NCBI RefSeq assembly: GCF_001011155.1 | Contig: NZ_CP011479.1 | Location: 4,661,662 to 4,725,661, forward strand | Source of the DNA: Hoeflea sp. IMCC20628 | GTDB taxonomy: Bacteria > Pseudomonadota > Alphaproteobacteria > Rhizobiales > Rhizobiaceae | DNA length: 64,000 nt | Direction: 5' to 3' | Shown here: positions 56,416 to 64,000 of the stretch, one piece after another | How the letters are laid out: every line of letters starts with the position of its first letter | Position numbering within the stretch: the stretch's first letter is position 1 | Made by a program: the position numbers and the translations under genes | The notes under the pieces: generated by a model | Database searches by the model: none | Told to the model about the DNA's origin: nothing | Seen by the model: only the letters and a program-made list of their open reading frames with translations

Positions 56416-56921
56416 TGCCGATGCCGCAGCAGTTGAGTTTAGCCGGATGACAGGTACGTGCGCATTAATGAACAAGCGTGGTGACTTGCGGACGCCGGAT
56501 GGAACCCACGGCGTTGCAATGGAAATTGGTGTCGCATCGCAGCAATATGGTGGTTGCGCTGCCGCATGGATCAGCGAGCCATGACGGAGTTTTGCCGCAG
56601 GTTCTGCAGCCTCTCGCGCAAATCATTGATTTACCCCATATTTTGTGGTACACATCTTATTACTGACATCTTCAAGGCGCCGTCCGGGCGAAACAAGAAG
56701 CAAAAACGGAAGCAAACGTCCCTTACAGCGGTTTCCCTTTCCTTGCAGCGCAACGCTGCCGGATGACCTTAATTCCGCGCGGTGTTCGCCTCTGAAATTT
56801 GCCTCGTATTGTTTGAACGGCGTAGTCAGTGCGATTGCCTTCCGGCCTTCGCAGGACCTGTCCGGACAACCCATGTCCGGCTGCCAGTGTCCGTTTCCGT
56901 AACAGGGAGTTTTGAAAACGC
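56416..56921. other. Leader region before carD
   Basis: About 500 bp without a supported gene. Short open frames on both strands have no Shine-Dalgarno-linked starts or motifs I know. It should contain the carD promoter; I cannot identify one with certainty. Confidence 0.5.
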
Positions 56922-57491
56922 ATGACAACCCAGCAGAAAAAGCCTTCACAGAGACAGGGTTTCAAGACCGGTGAATCGATTGTCTATCCCGCCCACGGCG
57001 TCGGACAGATTGTTGCCATCGAAGAGCAGGAAGTTGCGGGCCACAAACTTGAGTTGTTTGTGATTGATTTCGAAAAAGACAAGATGCGCCTCAAGGTGCC
57101 GGTCGCCAAGGCGTCAGTCATCGGCATGCGCAAATTGTCCGAAACGGATTTCGTCGAACGCGCGCTGAAAGTGGTTCAGGGCCGCGCCCGGGTCAAGCGG
57201 ACCATGTGGTCCCGCCGTGCACAGGAATATGATGCGAAGATCAATTCCGGCGATCTGATTTCGATCGCGGAAGTGGTTCGGGATCTGTATCGCGCCGAGA
57301 ACCAGCCTGAGCAGTCCTATTCGGAGCGTCAGCTTTATGAGGCCGCACTCGACCGGATGGCGCGCGAACTCGCCGCCGTCAACAAGATGTCGGACACCGA
57401 GTCGGTGCGCTTGATCGAGGTAAACCTGAACAAGGGTCCCAAGCGCGGCAAAGCCGGTGAAGAAGAAGGCGCGCAGGAAGAAGCCGCCTGA
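56922..57491 (+). CDS. carD: CarD-family transcription regulator
   Basis: A 189-residue CarD/CdnL-like protein that binds the RNA polymerase beta subunit and stabilises open promoter complexes. The N-terminal Tudor-like domain is GFKTGESIVYPAHGVGQIVAIEEQEVAG, and the helical DNA-binding domain follows (VKRTMWSRRAQEYDAKINSGDLISIAEVVRDL). The acidic tail (GEEEGAQEEAA) is common in rhizobia. A terminator lies 27 bp downstream. Confidence 0.95.
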   Translation: MTTQQKKPSQRQGFKTGESIVYPAHGVGQIVAIEEQEVAGHKLELFVIDFEKDKMRLKVPVAKASVIGMRKLSETDFVERALKVVQGRARVKRTMWSRRAQEYDAKINSGDLISIAEVVRDLYRAENQPEQSYSERQLYEAALDRMARELAAVNKMSDTESVRLIEVNLNKGPKRGKAGEEEGAQEEAA

Positions 57492-57517
57492 TTTCCAATA
57501 CCCGCTAAGATCTGATC

Positions 57518-57550
57518 AAGCCCGGGCCGCCTAGCGTGCCCGGGCTTTTT
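57518..57550 (+). terminator. Intrinsic terminator of carD
   Basis: Stem AAGCCCGGGC (57518-57527) with GCCCGGGCTT (57538-57547), followed by a T-run. A second long T-tract follows at about 57555. Confidence 0.9.
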
Positions 57551-57723
57551 TGCGTTTTTTTTTGCCAGATGCAGGGGTATTTTCAGTGAGGTTCGGTGCT
57601 GTGGTCATGGCTGTTCGATTTGTGCGTGCACATGGATCACAGCAAATTTATCCGTCTTGATGAACCAATTGGCGTCTTGGTGCGTAGAGTCAGTGAACAC
57701 AGCAACAATCTCAGGAGGGTGTC

Positions 57724-58593
57724 ATGGTCACGAAAGCTATCACAGCAAATCGGCAAATGGTTCGTGCCGCCATGGCTGCCCCTTATCTTGAACGCGACCA
57801 AGAGCATGATCTGGCTGTGCGCTGGAAAGACAACAAGGACCAGGAGGCGCTCCACCAGATCACCATGGCGCATATGCGGCTGGTGATTTCGATGGCGGCA
57901 AAATTCCGCAACTACGGTTTGCCGATGAGCGATCTGATCCAGGAAGGCCATGTAGGACTGCTGGAGGCGGCCGCCAGGTTCGACCCCGAGCGCGAGGTCC
58001 GCTTCTCCACCTACGCCACCTGGTGGATCAGGGCATCGGTTCAGGATTATGTCTTGCGCAACTGGTCGATCGTGCGTGGAGGCACCAGTTCTGCGCAGAA
58101 GTCGCTGTTTTTCAATTTACGCCGGTTGCGGATGCGGCTGGCGCAAGACGATCCCGATATGACAGAGAGTGCGATCCATACCAAGATCGCCGATACACTT
58201 GGCGTTCGCGCCAAGGATGTGGCGGTAATGGACGCGCGGCTGTCCGGGTCGGATTCATCGCTGAACGCACCAATGTCAAACGGCGAGTCGGGCGGGTCCT
58301 CGGACCGGATGGACTTTCTCAAAAGCGACGAACCTTTGCCCGATGAGCAGGTTTCAACGATGATTGACGAGGAACGTCGTCATCTCTGGCTCAGCGATGC
58401 GCTCGACACCCTCAATCCGCGTGAATTGCGCATCATTCGAGAGCGCCGACTGGCCGAAGATGGAGCGACGCTTGAATCGCTCGGCGCGGTTCTGGGTATT
58501 TCCAAGGAGCGGGTGCGCCAGATCGAGAATCGGGCGCTTGAAAAATTGCGGATGGTGCTGACAACACGGACCCCGGAAATCGCCAGTCTCTGA
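57724..58593 (+). CDS. rpoH: RNA polymerase sigma-32 factor RpoH (RpoH2-like)
   Basis: A 289-residue heat-shock-type sigma factor. Region 2 reads HMRLVISMAAKFRNYGLPMSDLIQEGHVGLLEAAARFDPEREVRFSTYATWWIRASVQDYVLRNWS, and region 4 has LRIIRERRLAEDGATLESLGAVLGISKERVRQIENRALEKL. The position after carD matches the second rpoH copy of rhizobia (RpoH2), which serves oxidative and other stress. AGGAGGG precedes the ATG. It converges on the M48 protease gene with 11 bp between the stop codons. Confidence 0.95.
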   Translation: MVTKAITANRQMVRAAMAAPYLERDQEHDLAVRWKDNKDQEALHQITMAHMRLVISMAAKFRNYGLPMSDLIQEGHVGLLEAAARFDPEREVRFSTYATWWIRASVQDYVLRNWSIVRGGTSSAQKSLFFNLRRLRMRLAQDDPDMTESAIHTKIADTLGVRAKDVAVMDARLSGSDSSLNAPMSNGESGGSSDRMDFLKSDEPLPDEQVSTMIDEERRHLWLSDALDTLNPRELRIIRERRLAEDGATLESLGAVLGISKERVRQIENRALEKLRMVLTTRTPEIASL

Positions 58594-58604
58594 TCTGACA
58601 GACC

Positions 58605-60116
58605 TTACTGGTCAGTGATGATCTTGACCTTCTCGCCTGGGGTGAGGTTCGCCCCCTGTGCGATGGCGTTGAGCAACATGAACAGCTCGACCTTGCGTTC
58701 AACGCCCCTCATCTGTCCCGCCAATGAGGTGACCGTGTCGCCCTGTTTGATGGTGACGATACGGACGCGCAGGGGCTGAAGCGCCTTGATGTCACGCGCC
58801 GACATTTTCTTGAAACTGGCCCGAACGACCGCCGCAGTGGCGTCAAGGTCGGCGCTGTTGCGTGGCGCGGCAGTCAGAAACCGGTAAATCCGGTCTTTCA
58901 GGCGAATGACGGTGATGTCGAAGTCCCATTCGTCGGCGCTGGCCCGGGCTGTTACCGCGGGCAGGCCGTTGATGCGGGTTTCCCGGATCGAGTTGGCGTC
59001 GAGTCCGGTGACCCAGCCGCTTGCCATGTACTGTTCCAACGACCGGCGGCTATTGTCCGTCACCCCGTCAAAGCGGATCGCCAGGTCATTCGGGCCGGTT
59101 GCGACCACTGCTTCGGCAGTGTTGTCTATCCGGAAGCCCTCAGGCACCGAAAAGCGGACGCCCAGCACCGGATGAAGAAATTCGGTGCCGCGGACATATC
59201 CTTCATTGGGACTGTCGCCAAACAGCAAGCCGTCGATGCCGTCGAGATAATAGTCGCGGCCGCGGTTTCCGACACCCTCCTGCCCGAACGCCCGGGCATG
59301 ACTTCTGGCGAGGTCGATCCGCTGCGGCGGATTGGGGTGACTTGCAAGGAAGTCGAGGCTGACATCCGCGCCGGGATCGATCGCGCCAAAGCGCTGGTTG
59401 GCATTCATCGATTCGAGGAACCGCGGCGCGGCATAGGGGTCATAGCCGGCTTCACCCAGCATCCGGACACCGATCACGTCGGCCTGAAGCTCCTGGTTGC
59501 GGGAGAATGCCGCGAGCGACAATTTGTTGCGCGCGACCGCCTGGCGTCCGGCGATGGAATTGGCAAACAGTTCCTCCGCCACCTGGCCGGCAATCTCGAC
59601 CTCTTTCTCGCGGCGCTGCCGTTCAAGACCGTGATTGGCGGTGACGTGCGCCATTTCATGCGACAGAACCGCGGCAACCTCGGAGGCGTCATTGGCCAGC
59701 GCCAACAGGCCGCGGGTCACATAGAGATAGCCACCGGGCAAGGCAAAGGCGTTGACCGCAGGCGAATTGAGCACTGTGATGCGATAGGCTTGGCTCGGAT
59801 TTTCCGAGACCAGCGTCAGGGCGCCGACGATGCGGGCCACCAGCCGTTCGGTCTTGGCGTCACGAAATTCACCACCATAACTTGCGATGATGCGCGGGTG
59901 CTCATTTGCGCCGATCCGCGTGCGTGGATCGGATGCGCCGGCTTTTTCGGCGGTTTGCGGTGAATTCGAAGGGCTGACGCTTGGCTCATAGACATCGACA
60001 CCCAGTGTCTGACAGCCGGACAGCACCAAAACGCCACCCAAAACCGCCATGGCGATCGGGAGCATTATCTTGCCTGAGGCTGTCTTTCGGGAATGGGGCG
60101 CTGCAATCTTGGCCAT
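58605..60116 (-). CDS. M48-family metalloprotease lipoprotein
   Basis: A 503-residue exported protease. The lipobox is LSGCQTLG near residue 35. The zinc motif HEMAH with downstream Glu (NQELQADVIG) is intact, as in BepA/YfgC-type enzymes. The C-terminal half (about 270-500) is family-specific, ending in a LysM-like KQGDTVTSLAGQMRG module. The BepA TPR region is not evident. The start MAKIAAPHS is chosen over an upstream in-frame start. Probably works in outer membrane protein quality control. Confidence 0.9.
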   Translation of the reverse strand: MAKIAAPHSRKTASGKIMLPIAMAVLGGVLVLSGCQTLGVDVYEPSVSPSNSPQTAEKAGASDPRTRIGANEHPRIIASYGGEFRDAKTERLVARIVGALTLVSENPSQAYRITVLNSPAVNAFALPGGYLYVTRGLLALANDASEVAAVLSHEMAHVTANHGLERQRREKEVEIAGQVAEELFANSIAGRQAVARNKLSLAAFSRNQELQADVIGVRMLGEAGYDPYAAPRFLESMNANQRFGAIDPGADVSLDFLASHPNPPQRIDLARSHARAFGQEGVGNRGRDYYLDGIDGLLFGDSPNEGYVRGTEFLHPVLGVRFSVPEGFRIDNTAEAVVATGPNDLAIRFDGVTDNSRRSLEQYMASGWVTGLDANSIRETRINGLPAVTARASADEWDFDITVIRLKDRIYRFLTAAPRNSADLDATAAVVRASFKKMSARDIKALQPLRVRIVTIKQGDTVTSLAGQMRGVERKVELFMLLNAIAQGANLTPGEKVKIITDQ

Positions 60117-60254
60117 GGTCCGGTTATATGCTCGATGGTTATCATGCCGGTACGAAGGCTTGGTGTTTCGCAAGCCGGGCGAAGGCTCACGGTCTATCTG
60201 ACTTTGCGGCGGTTCTCCAGTGCCAAAAGCTCGCGTCGAAATTGTGGCAAGGCT

Positions 60255-60980
60255 TCAGTCGCCGGACGTTTTGCCGAGATAGGTCACGAGTTCGGGCAAG
60301 TCGAGTCGCTCGAAAAATCCCACCGCCGGCGCGTCAGCGGCGATTCGGCCCCTGGAGATGAACAGGATTTCACCGGCTGCAGCACGAGCCTCGTCGGGGT
60401 CGTGGGTAACCATCAGCACAGTTGCGCCGACGTCAGCGCTTATCTCGAGCATCAGGCTCAGCATGTCTGCGGCGAGGCCAGGTCCGAGGCCATCGAAGGG
60501 CTCGTCCAGCAGCAGCAATGGCTGGCGGCGGACAAAGGCGCGGGCCAGAGCCACACGCTGCCGCTCACCACCTGACAGCGAACCGGGCATGCGTCGGCCC
60601 AACCCGGCGAGGCCGACCCGTTCGAGCGCGGCCTCGACCCTGGTCCAGTCGGAGGCGGAGAGCCGCAAAGCGGGATTGAGCCCCAGTCCGATATTGGTGC
60701 GGATGTCGAGATGGGCAAACAGGTTGTTGTCCTGAAAGACCATCGAGACGCCGCGCTCGGAGGGCGGCAGTTGGTTCATCAGCTTGCCGTTGAGCAGGAT
60801 CTGGCCGCTGCGTGGGGCGAGGAACCCGGCGGCGAGATTGAGCAGGGTCGATTTGCCCGCACCCGACGCGCCAAGAATGGCGGTCACGCTTCCGGCCTGG
60901 CGGCTGAAGGTGAATTCGGCGCTGAGTTCGCCGATCCCGTAGGCGACGGCTTCTAAGGCGATTGCGGGCTGTTGTGTCAT
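60255..60980 (-). CDS. thiQ: Thiamine ABC transporter ATPase ThiQ
   Basis: The ATP-binding subunit of the ThiBPQ importer, 241 residues. Walker A GASGAGKST, the signature LSGGERQRVALARA and Walker B LLLLDEPFDGLGPGLA are complete. The start MTQQPAIALEAV overlaps the end of thiP by 4 bp (ATGA). Together with thiP and thiB it takes up thiamine or its phosphates and lies under the TPP riboswitch at about 63672-63762. Confidence 0.95.
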   Translation of the reverse strand: MTQQPAIALEAVAYGIGELSAEFTFSRQAGSVTAILGASGAGKSTLLNLAAGFLAPRSGQILLNGKLMNQLPPSERGVSMVFQDNNLFAHLDIRTNIGLGLNPALRLSASDWTRVEAALERVGLAGLGRRMPGSLSGGERQRVALARAFVRRQPLLLLDEPFDGLGPGLAADMLSLMLEISADVGATVLMVTHDPDEARAAAGEILFISRGRIAADAPAVGFFERLDLPELVTYLGKTSGD

Positions 60981-62599
60981 CGCTGCTGGTTTCCGTTCCA
61001 ATTGCCGAGCCGGTCGGCGGCAAGCATCAGCCCCATGGTAATTCCGCCCAGAAGCAGAGCCAGTCCGGCGGCATCATCGGTCCGGTAACTGCCCAGTTTT
61101 TGATACAGCAACCAAGGCAGGGTGATGATGCGGTCACTGCCAAACAGCGCGATGGCGCCAAGATCGCCCAGAGACAGGGCGATGGCAAAGACAAAACCTG
61201 TGGTCAGCGGCAGAGCCATGGCGGGAATGTCGATCTGCCGGAGACGGGAAATACCGGTGATGCCCAGTGAAAGGGCGAGGCGGGAATTGCGCTCCATGGC
61301 GCTGCGGTGCGCAGGCTCGATCACCCGCATGACAAAGGGCAGCGCCATCAGCGCATTGACCGTGACAATGACGCACAGCGGCGCCAACAATTGTCCGACA
61401 CCACCGCCGAGCATCAGGAACCAGCCGGCGCCAAGCACGACGGGGGGAACCAGAAGGGTCAGCGACCCGGCGGCACCCGACAGGCCCGACAACAGGCCCA
61501 ATGCCGGCGAAGCGAGAACGTTGTCTGCGGAATAGCGCGCCCGGACCAACACGCCGGCCAGCAACACGGCGAGCATTGCCGCTGAAACACCGATCAGCAG
61601 ACTGGTCGTCGCTGCCCGCCAGAACAGTGGATCGGCAAGAAGGCGGCTCAGGTCGGCTCCAAGTCCGGAGGCAACCACAGCCACCATAGGCGTGCAGACA
61701 AACAGGCCCACCAATCCGATCAGAATAGCGTCAGGCAAGGCCCGGAGACCGCCGGGGGCATCGGGGCGGCTGGTGCGGCCGCCGCTGGTGCTCCCAGCCT
61801 CGGAGGGCGCAGAGATCAGTTTGAGCCCCAGCATCACCGCGAGGGTCAGGCCGATCTGGATCGCCGCCAGCAACACCGCGCGGCCGGGATCGAAATCGAA
61901 CCGCAGCGCCTGGTAGATGGCCACTTCCAGGGTGGTGGCGGCCGGACCGCCGCCGAGCACCAGGACGAGGGTGAATGAAGTGGCGCAGAGCATGAACACC
62001 AGCCCGGCGGCGCCTGCCGCAGAACGCCGCATGGCCGGCCATTCGATCAGCCGGAACAGGCTGAGACCGCCCATGCCGAGATTGGCGGCGGTCTTCCAGT
62101 ATTCCGATGGCAACCGCTCGAGCGCCGGCAGAATGAATCGCACAGCCAGCGGCAGATTGAAAAACACATGGGCGAGCAGAATGCCGCTGAGGCCGTAAAT
62201 CGAGAACGGGGTCTGGACTCCCAAAAACTCCAGACCCTTGTTGACCACGCCATTGCGGCCCCAGACCTCGATCAGACCCAGCGCTGCGACCAGCGGCGGC
62301 AGGCCAAGCGGAACAGCAAACAGGCTGACAAGCCAGCGCCGCCCGAGAAATGCGGGGCGGCGGGCCAGGGCCCGGGCCAGCGGGATCGCAATCAGCAGGC
62401 TCAGCAAAGTCGACAGGCCGGCCTGCATCAGGGTGAAGCGGGTGATCCGCACCAGATAGTCAGTTTGCGTGGAGGATAGGCCCGTCGCCGCGCCGTGCAG
62501 CAAAAGCACGGACACGGGGACGGCCAGGGCCAGGCCGACTGCGAGCAAGGCGGCAAAGCCGCTTGCCCGTGCGGCGCGATGTTCGGCCCTGGTCAGCAT
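60977..62599 (-). CDS. thiP: Thiamine ABC transporter permease ThiP
   Basis: A 540-residue permease with two fused permease halves of about six helices each, the typical ThiP layout. EAA-loop-like segments are seen in each half (ERLPSEYWKTAANLGMGGLSLFRLIEWP; NSRLALSLGITGISRLRQIDIP). It is 10 bp downstream of thiB and overlaps thiQ. Confidence 0.95.
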   Translation of the reverse strand: MLTRAEHRAARASGFAALLAVGLALAVPVSVLLLHGAATGLSSTQTDYLVRITRFTLMQAGLSTLLSLLIAIPLARALARRPAFLGRRWLVSLFAVPLGLPPLVAALGLIEVWGRNGVVNKGLEFLGVQTPFSIYGLSGILLAHVFFNLPLAVRFILPALERLPSEYWKTAANLGMGGLSLFRLIEWPAMRRSAAGAAGLVFMLCATSFTLVLVLGGGPAATTLEVAIYQALRFDFDPGRAVLLAAIQIGLTLAVMLGLKLISAPSEAGSTSGGRTSRPDAPGGLRALPDAILIGLVGLFVCTPMVAVVASGLGADLSRLLADPLFWRAATTSLLIGVSAAMLAVLLAGVLVRARYSADNVLASPALGLLSGLSGAAGSLTLLVPPVVLGAGWFLMLGGGVGQLLAPLCVIVTVNALMALPFVMRVIEPAHRSAMERNSRLALSLGITGISRLRQIDIPAMALPLTTGFVFAIALSLGDLGAIALFGSDRIITLPWLLYQKLGSYRTDDAAGLALLLGGITMGLMLAADRLGNWNGNQQR

Positions 62600-62609
62600 C
62601 AGGTCAGGT

Positions 62610-63620
62610 TCACCGGCTCATGGCGCCGAGCCATTCCTCGATCCAGGCGGCGCGATTTTCAGCCACTTCGTCGGAGCTGTAGAGGAATGTCTTTTCAGGC
62701 GAGACCAGCTTCGAGAACGCCTCCGGCAGATCCATGCTGACGGGGGCTGCCGGCATCATCCAGTTGTTGGTCGGGATCTCGTTCTGGAAGGCCGGCGTCA
62801 TCATGAAACTCAAGAATTGGCGTGCCAGATCCTTGTCAGGCGCATTGGCCAGCAAGCCAGCGACCTCGATTTGCAGATAATGGCCTTCGGCAAATTCGGC
62901 GGCCTGATAGCGGTCTGTCTCCTCAGCCACCATGTGATAGGCCGGAGATGTTGTGTAGGACAGAACCATTGGCGCTTCGCCCGAGGTGAACAGGCCATAG
63001 GATTCCGACCAGCCCGGGGTGACGGTCAGAACCCGCTTGCCCAGCTTCTCCCAGGCTGCCGCGGCATCATCGCCATAGACGGATTTCATCCACAACAGCA
63101 GCCCCAGACCAGGGGTCGAGGTGCGTGGGTCCTGAATGACGATCTTTTGTTTGGGATCGCCCTCAACCAGATCATTGAGGCTTTTTGGCGGATTGCTGAT
63201 TGTCTCGGTGTCGTAGATCACGGCGAAATGGCCGTAATCATAGGGTATGAACACGTCATCGCTATAGCCGCCGGGAACCGAGACGGCGTCCGTGTCTAGG
63301 CCATGGGCCTCGAACAGGCCAGTGGCCTTGGCTTCAGTGACCAGATTGGTGTCGAGGCCAAGCACGATGCCGGCTTCGGCGTTTTTGCCCTCGAGCTTGA
63401 GGCGGTTTAAAAGTGCAACGCCATCGGCGACGCCGACCCATTTGAGATCGCAATCACAATTGGCTTCAAACGCCGCTTCGATCTTGGGGCCGGGGCCCCA
63501 TTCGGAGGTGAAGCTGTCATAGGTGTAGATGGTCAGTGTCTTGTCGGCACTGGCTGCAGCATTGGGTAAAAAGGGGAGAATGGCTGCCAGGGCAACGGGA
63601 AGATAACGAGATATGCGCAT
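62610..63620 (-). CDS. thiB: Thiamine-binding periplasmic protein ThiB
   Basis: A 336-residue periplasmic substrate-binding protein. The signal peptide [19 protein letters not shown]...A ends near residue 24, followed by [35 protein letters not shown] and [12 protein letters not shown], as in TbpA/ThiB. It is the first gene of the thiBPQ operon, downstream of the TPP riboswitch. Confidence 0.95.
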   Translation of the reverse strand: MRISRYLPVALAAILPFLPNAAASADKTLTIYTYDSFTSEWGPGPKIEAAFEANCDCDLKWVGVADGVALLNRLKLEGKNAEAGIVLGLDTNLVTEAKATGLFEAHGLDTDAVSVPGGYSDDVFIPYDYGHFAVIYDTETISNPPKSLNDLVEGDPKQKIVIQDPRTSTPGLGLLLWMKSVYGDDAAAAWEKLGKRVLTVTPGWSESYGLFTSGEAPMVLSYTTSPAYHMVAEETDRYQAAEFAEGHYLQIEVAGLLANAPDKDLARQFLSFMMTPAFQNEIPTNNWMMPAAPVSMDLPEAFSKLVSPEKTFLYSSDEVAENRAAWIEEWLGAMSR

Positions 63621-63671
63621 TGTTCGCGCCTCCTTTTGGTCAAAAAAACAGGAATAGGCGCGATGTGCACG

Positions 63672-63762
63672 TCTAATCCCTCCGCCGGTACAAACCGGAT
63701 CAGGTTCTTCGGGTTGGCCATCTGGCCTCTCAGCCCGGCGAAAACGCCAGGCACCCCGTTAG
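63672..63762 (-). promoter_or_regulatory. TPP riboswitch (THI element)
   Basis: Read on the minus strand: GGGGTGCC, GGGCTGAGAGG, ACCCGAAGAACCTGATCCGG and GGCGGAGGGATTAGAC, the conserved THI-box blocks in order. It precedes thiB by about 50 nt. Thiamine pyrophosphate binding would turn down transport gene expression, probably by hiding the ribosome site or by termination. Confidence 0.93.
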
Positions 63763-63831
63763 AGCGAGACAAGACATAGAATTTCTTCCAGACGCTGGCA
63801 AGTGGGCGCAAAGCTGCTATTGGCATGCGCC

Positions 63832-64000
63832 ATGACATCTATTCCAACATTTGCAATCCTGCTTGGCGGGGCGCTCGAAATTGATGACCGCGTCCGCGCG
63901 CTGATCAAGGACGCGCGCGCCATCGCAGCTGATGGCGGCATGGCGCATGCCCGGGCGTTGGGGATCACGCCCGAATTGTGGGTCGGCGATTTCGATTCCA
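63832..64000 (+). CDS. thiN: Thiamine pyrophosphokinase (partial at window end)
   Basis: The first 56 codons of a thiamine pyrophosphokinase, which makes TPP from thiamine. The protein begins MTSIPTFAILLGGALEIDDR and reaches AADGGMAHARALGI and LWVGDFDS, the conserved Asp-rich motif of the family. The gene continues beyond the window. It is divergent from the thiamine importer, so uptake and activation genes are adjacent. Confidence 0.92.
   Translation, partial: MTSIPTFAILLGGALEIDDRVRALIKDARAIAADGGMAHARALGITPELWVGDFDS

Noticed and set aside
57590-57723. RpoE2- or RpoH-type promoter before rpoH
   Set aside because: No GGAAC-N16-GTT or clear CTTGAA-type match found, so no promoter is claimed.

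Overview
The window is a GC-rich chromosomal segment of an alphaproteobacterium, most likely of the order Rhizobiales/Hyphomicrobiales (a Hoeflea- or Rhizobiaceae-like organism; the genus is a guess). Evidence: the rsfS-nadD-proA-proB-obgE-rpmA-rplU block, an L21 protein with a helix-hairpin-helix tail, the phaR/phaA/phaB-helicase-S4-fdxA-carD-rpoH neighbourhood that I remember from Sinorhizobium-type chromosomes, a RIME-like intergenic repeat, and GTTC-N7-GTTC operators of the alphaproteobacterial LexA type.

Layout. 1-7.6 kb: housekeeping block on the minus strand (ribosome silencing, NAD and proline synthesis, Obg, L27, L21). 7.7 kb: tRNA-Ser(CGA), then a GAF-GGDEF-EAL protein. 10.4-18.9 kb: copper-resistance island (DUF305 protein, CopA ATPase, CueR, cytochrome c, small exported proteins, TolC-like protein, multicopper oxidase, cupredoxin, CusF-like protein) with two matching CueR operators. 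19-31.6 kb: mixed genes (hydroxypyruvate isomerase, MFS, desaturase, cold-shock protein, L32, GST, MtgA, polyprenyl synthetase, hybrid kinase, IspG, TspO, DUF2189). 31.6-40.9 kb: a catabolic cluster with an RpiR regulator, N-formylglutamate amidohydrolase-like protein, TRAP transporter, glutamine-synthetase-like ligase, aldehyde dehydrogenase and iron alcohol dehydrogenase, which looks like a gamma-glutamylation route for an amine or amino alcohol. 41.2-46.6 kb: LuxR solo, pyruvate carboxylase and small genes. 46.8-50.6 kb: PHB metabolism (phaR, phaA, phaB) and a GST. 50.7-52.0 kb: a tandem array. 52-58.6 kb: SUV3-like helicase, S4 protein, ferredoxin, CarD and RpoH. 58.6-64 kb: M48 protease, then the thiBPQ thiamine transporter under a TPP riboswitch, divergent from thiN.

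The most unusual structure is the gene-free stretch at about 50680-52010. It consists of five diverged tandem units of about 280 bp. Each holds one perfect alphaproteobacterial LexA box (GTTC-N7-GTTC) and, exactly 45 bp upstream in every unit, a near-perfect box in the opposite orientation (GAAC-N7-NAAN), with GTTAA(C/T) at a fixed distance downstream. The array ends just before the SUV3-like helicase gene. It looks like a multi-operator SOS control region or a LexA-binding array; I know of no description of one.

Other points of interest are the amine/amino-alcohol glutamylation cluster with an 11-bp inverted repeat in its divergent promoter, a RIME-like repeat of about 108 bp placed just after stop codons, and a CusF-like protein with Met in place of the copper-capping Trp. 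All family assignments come from reading motifs; no database search was possible.
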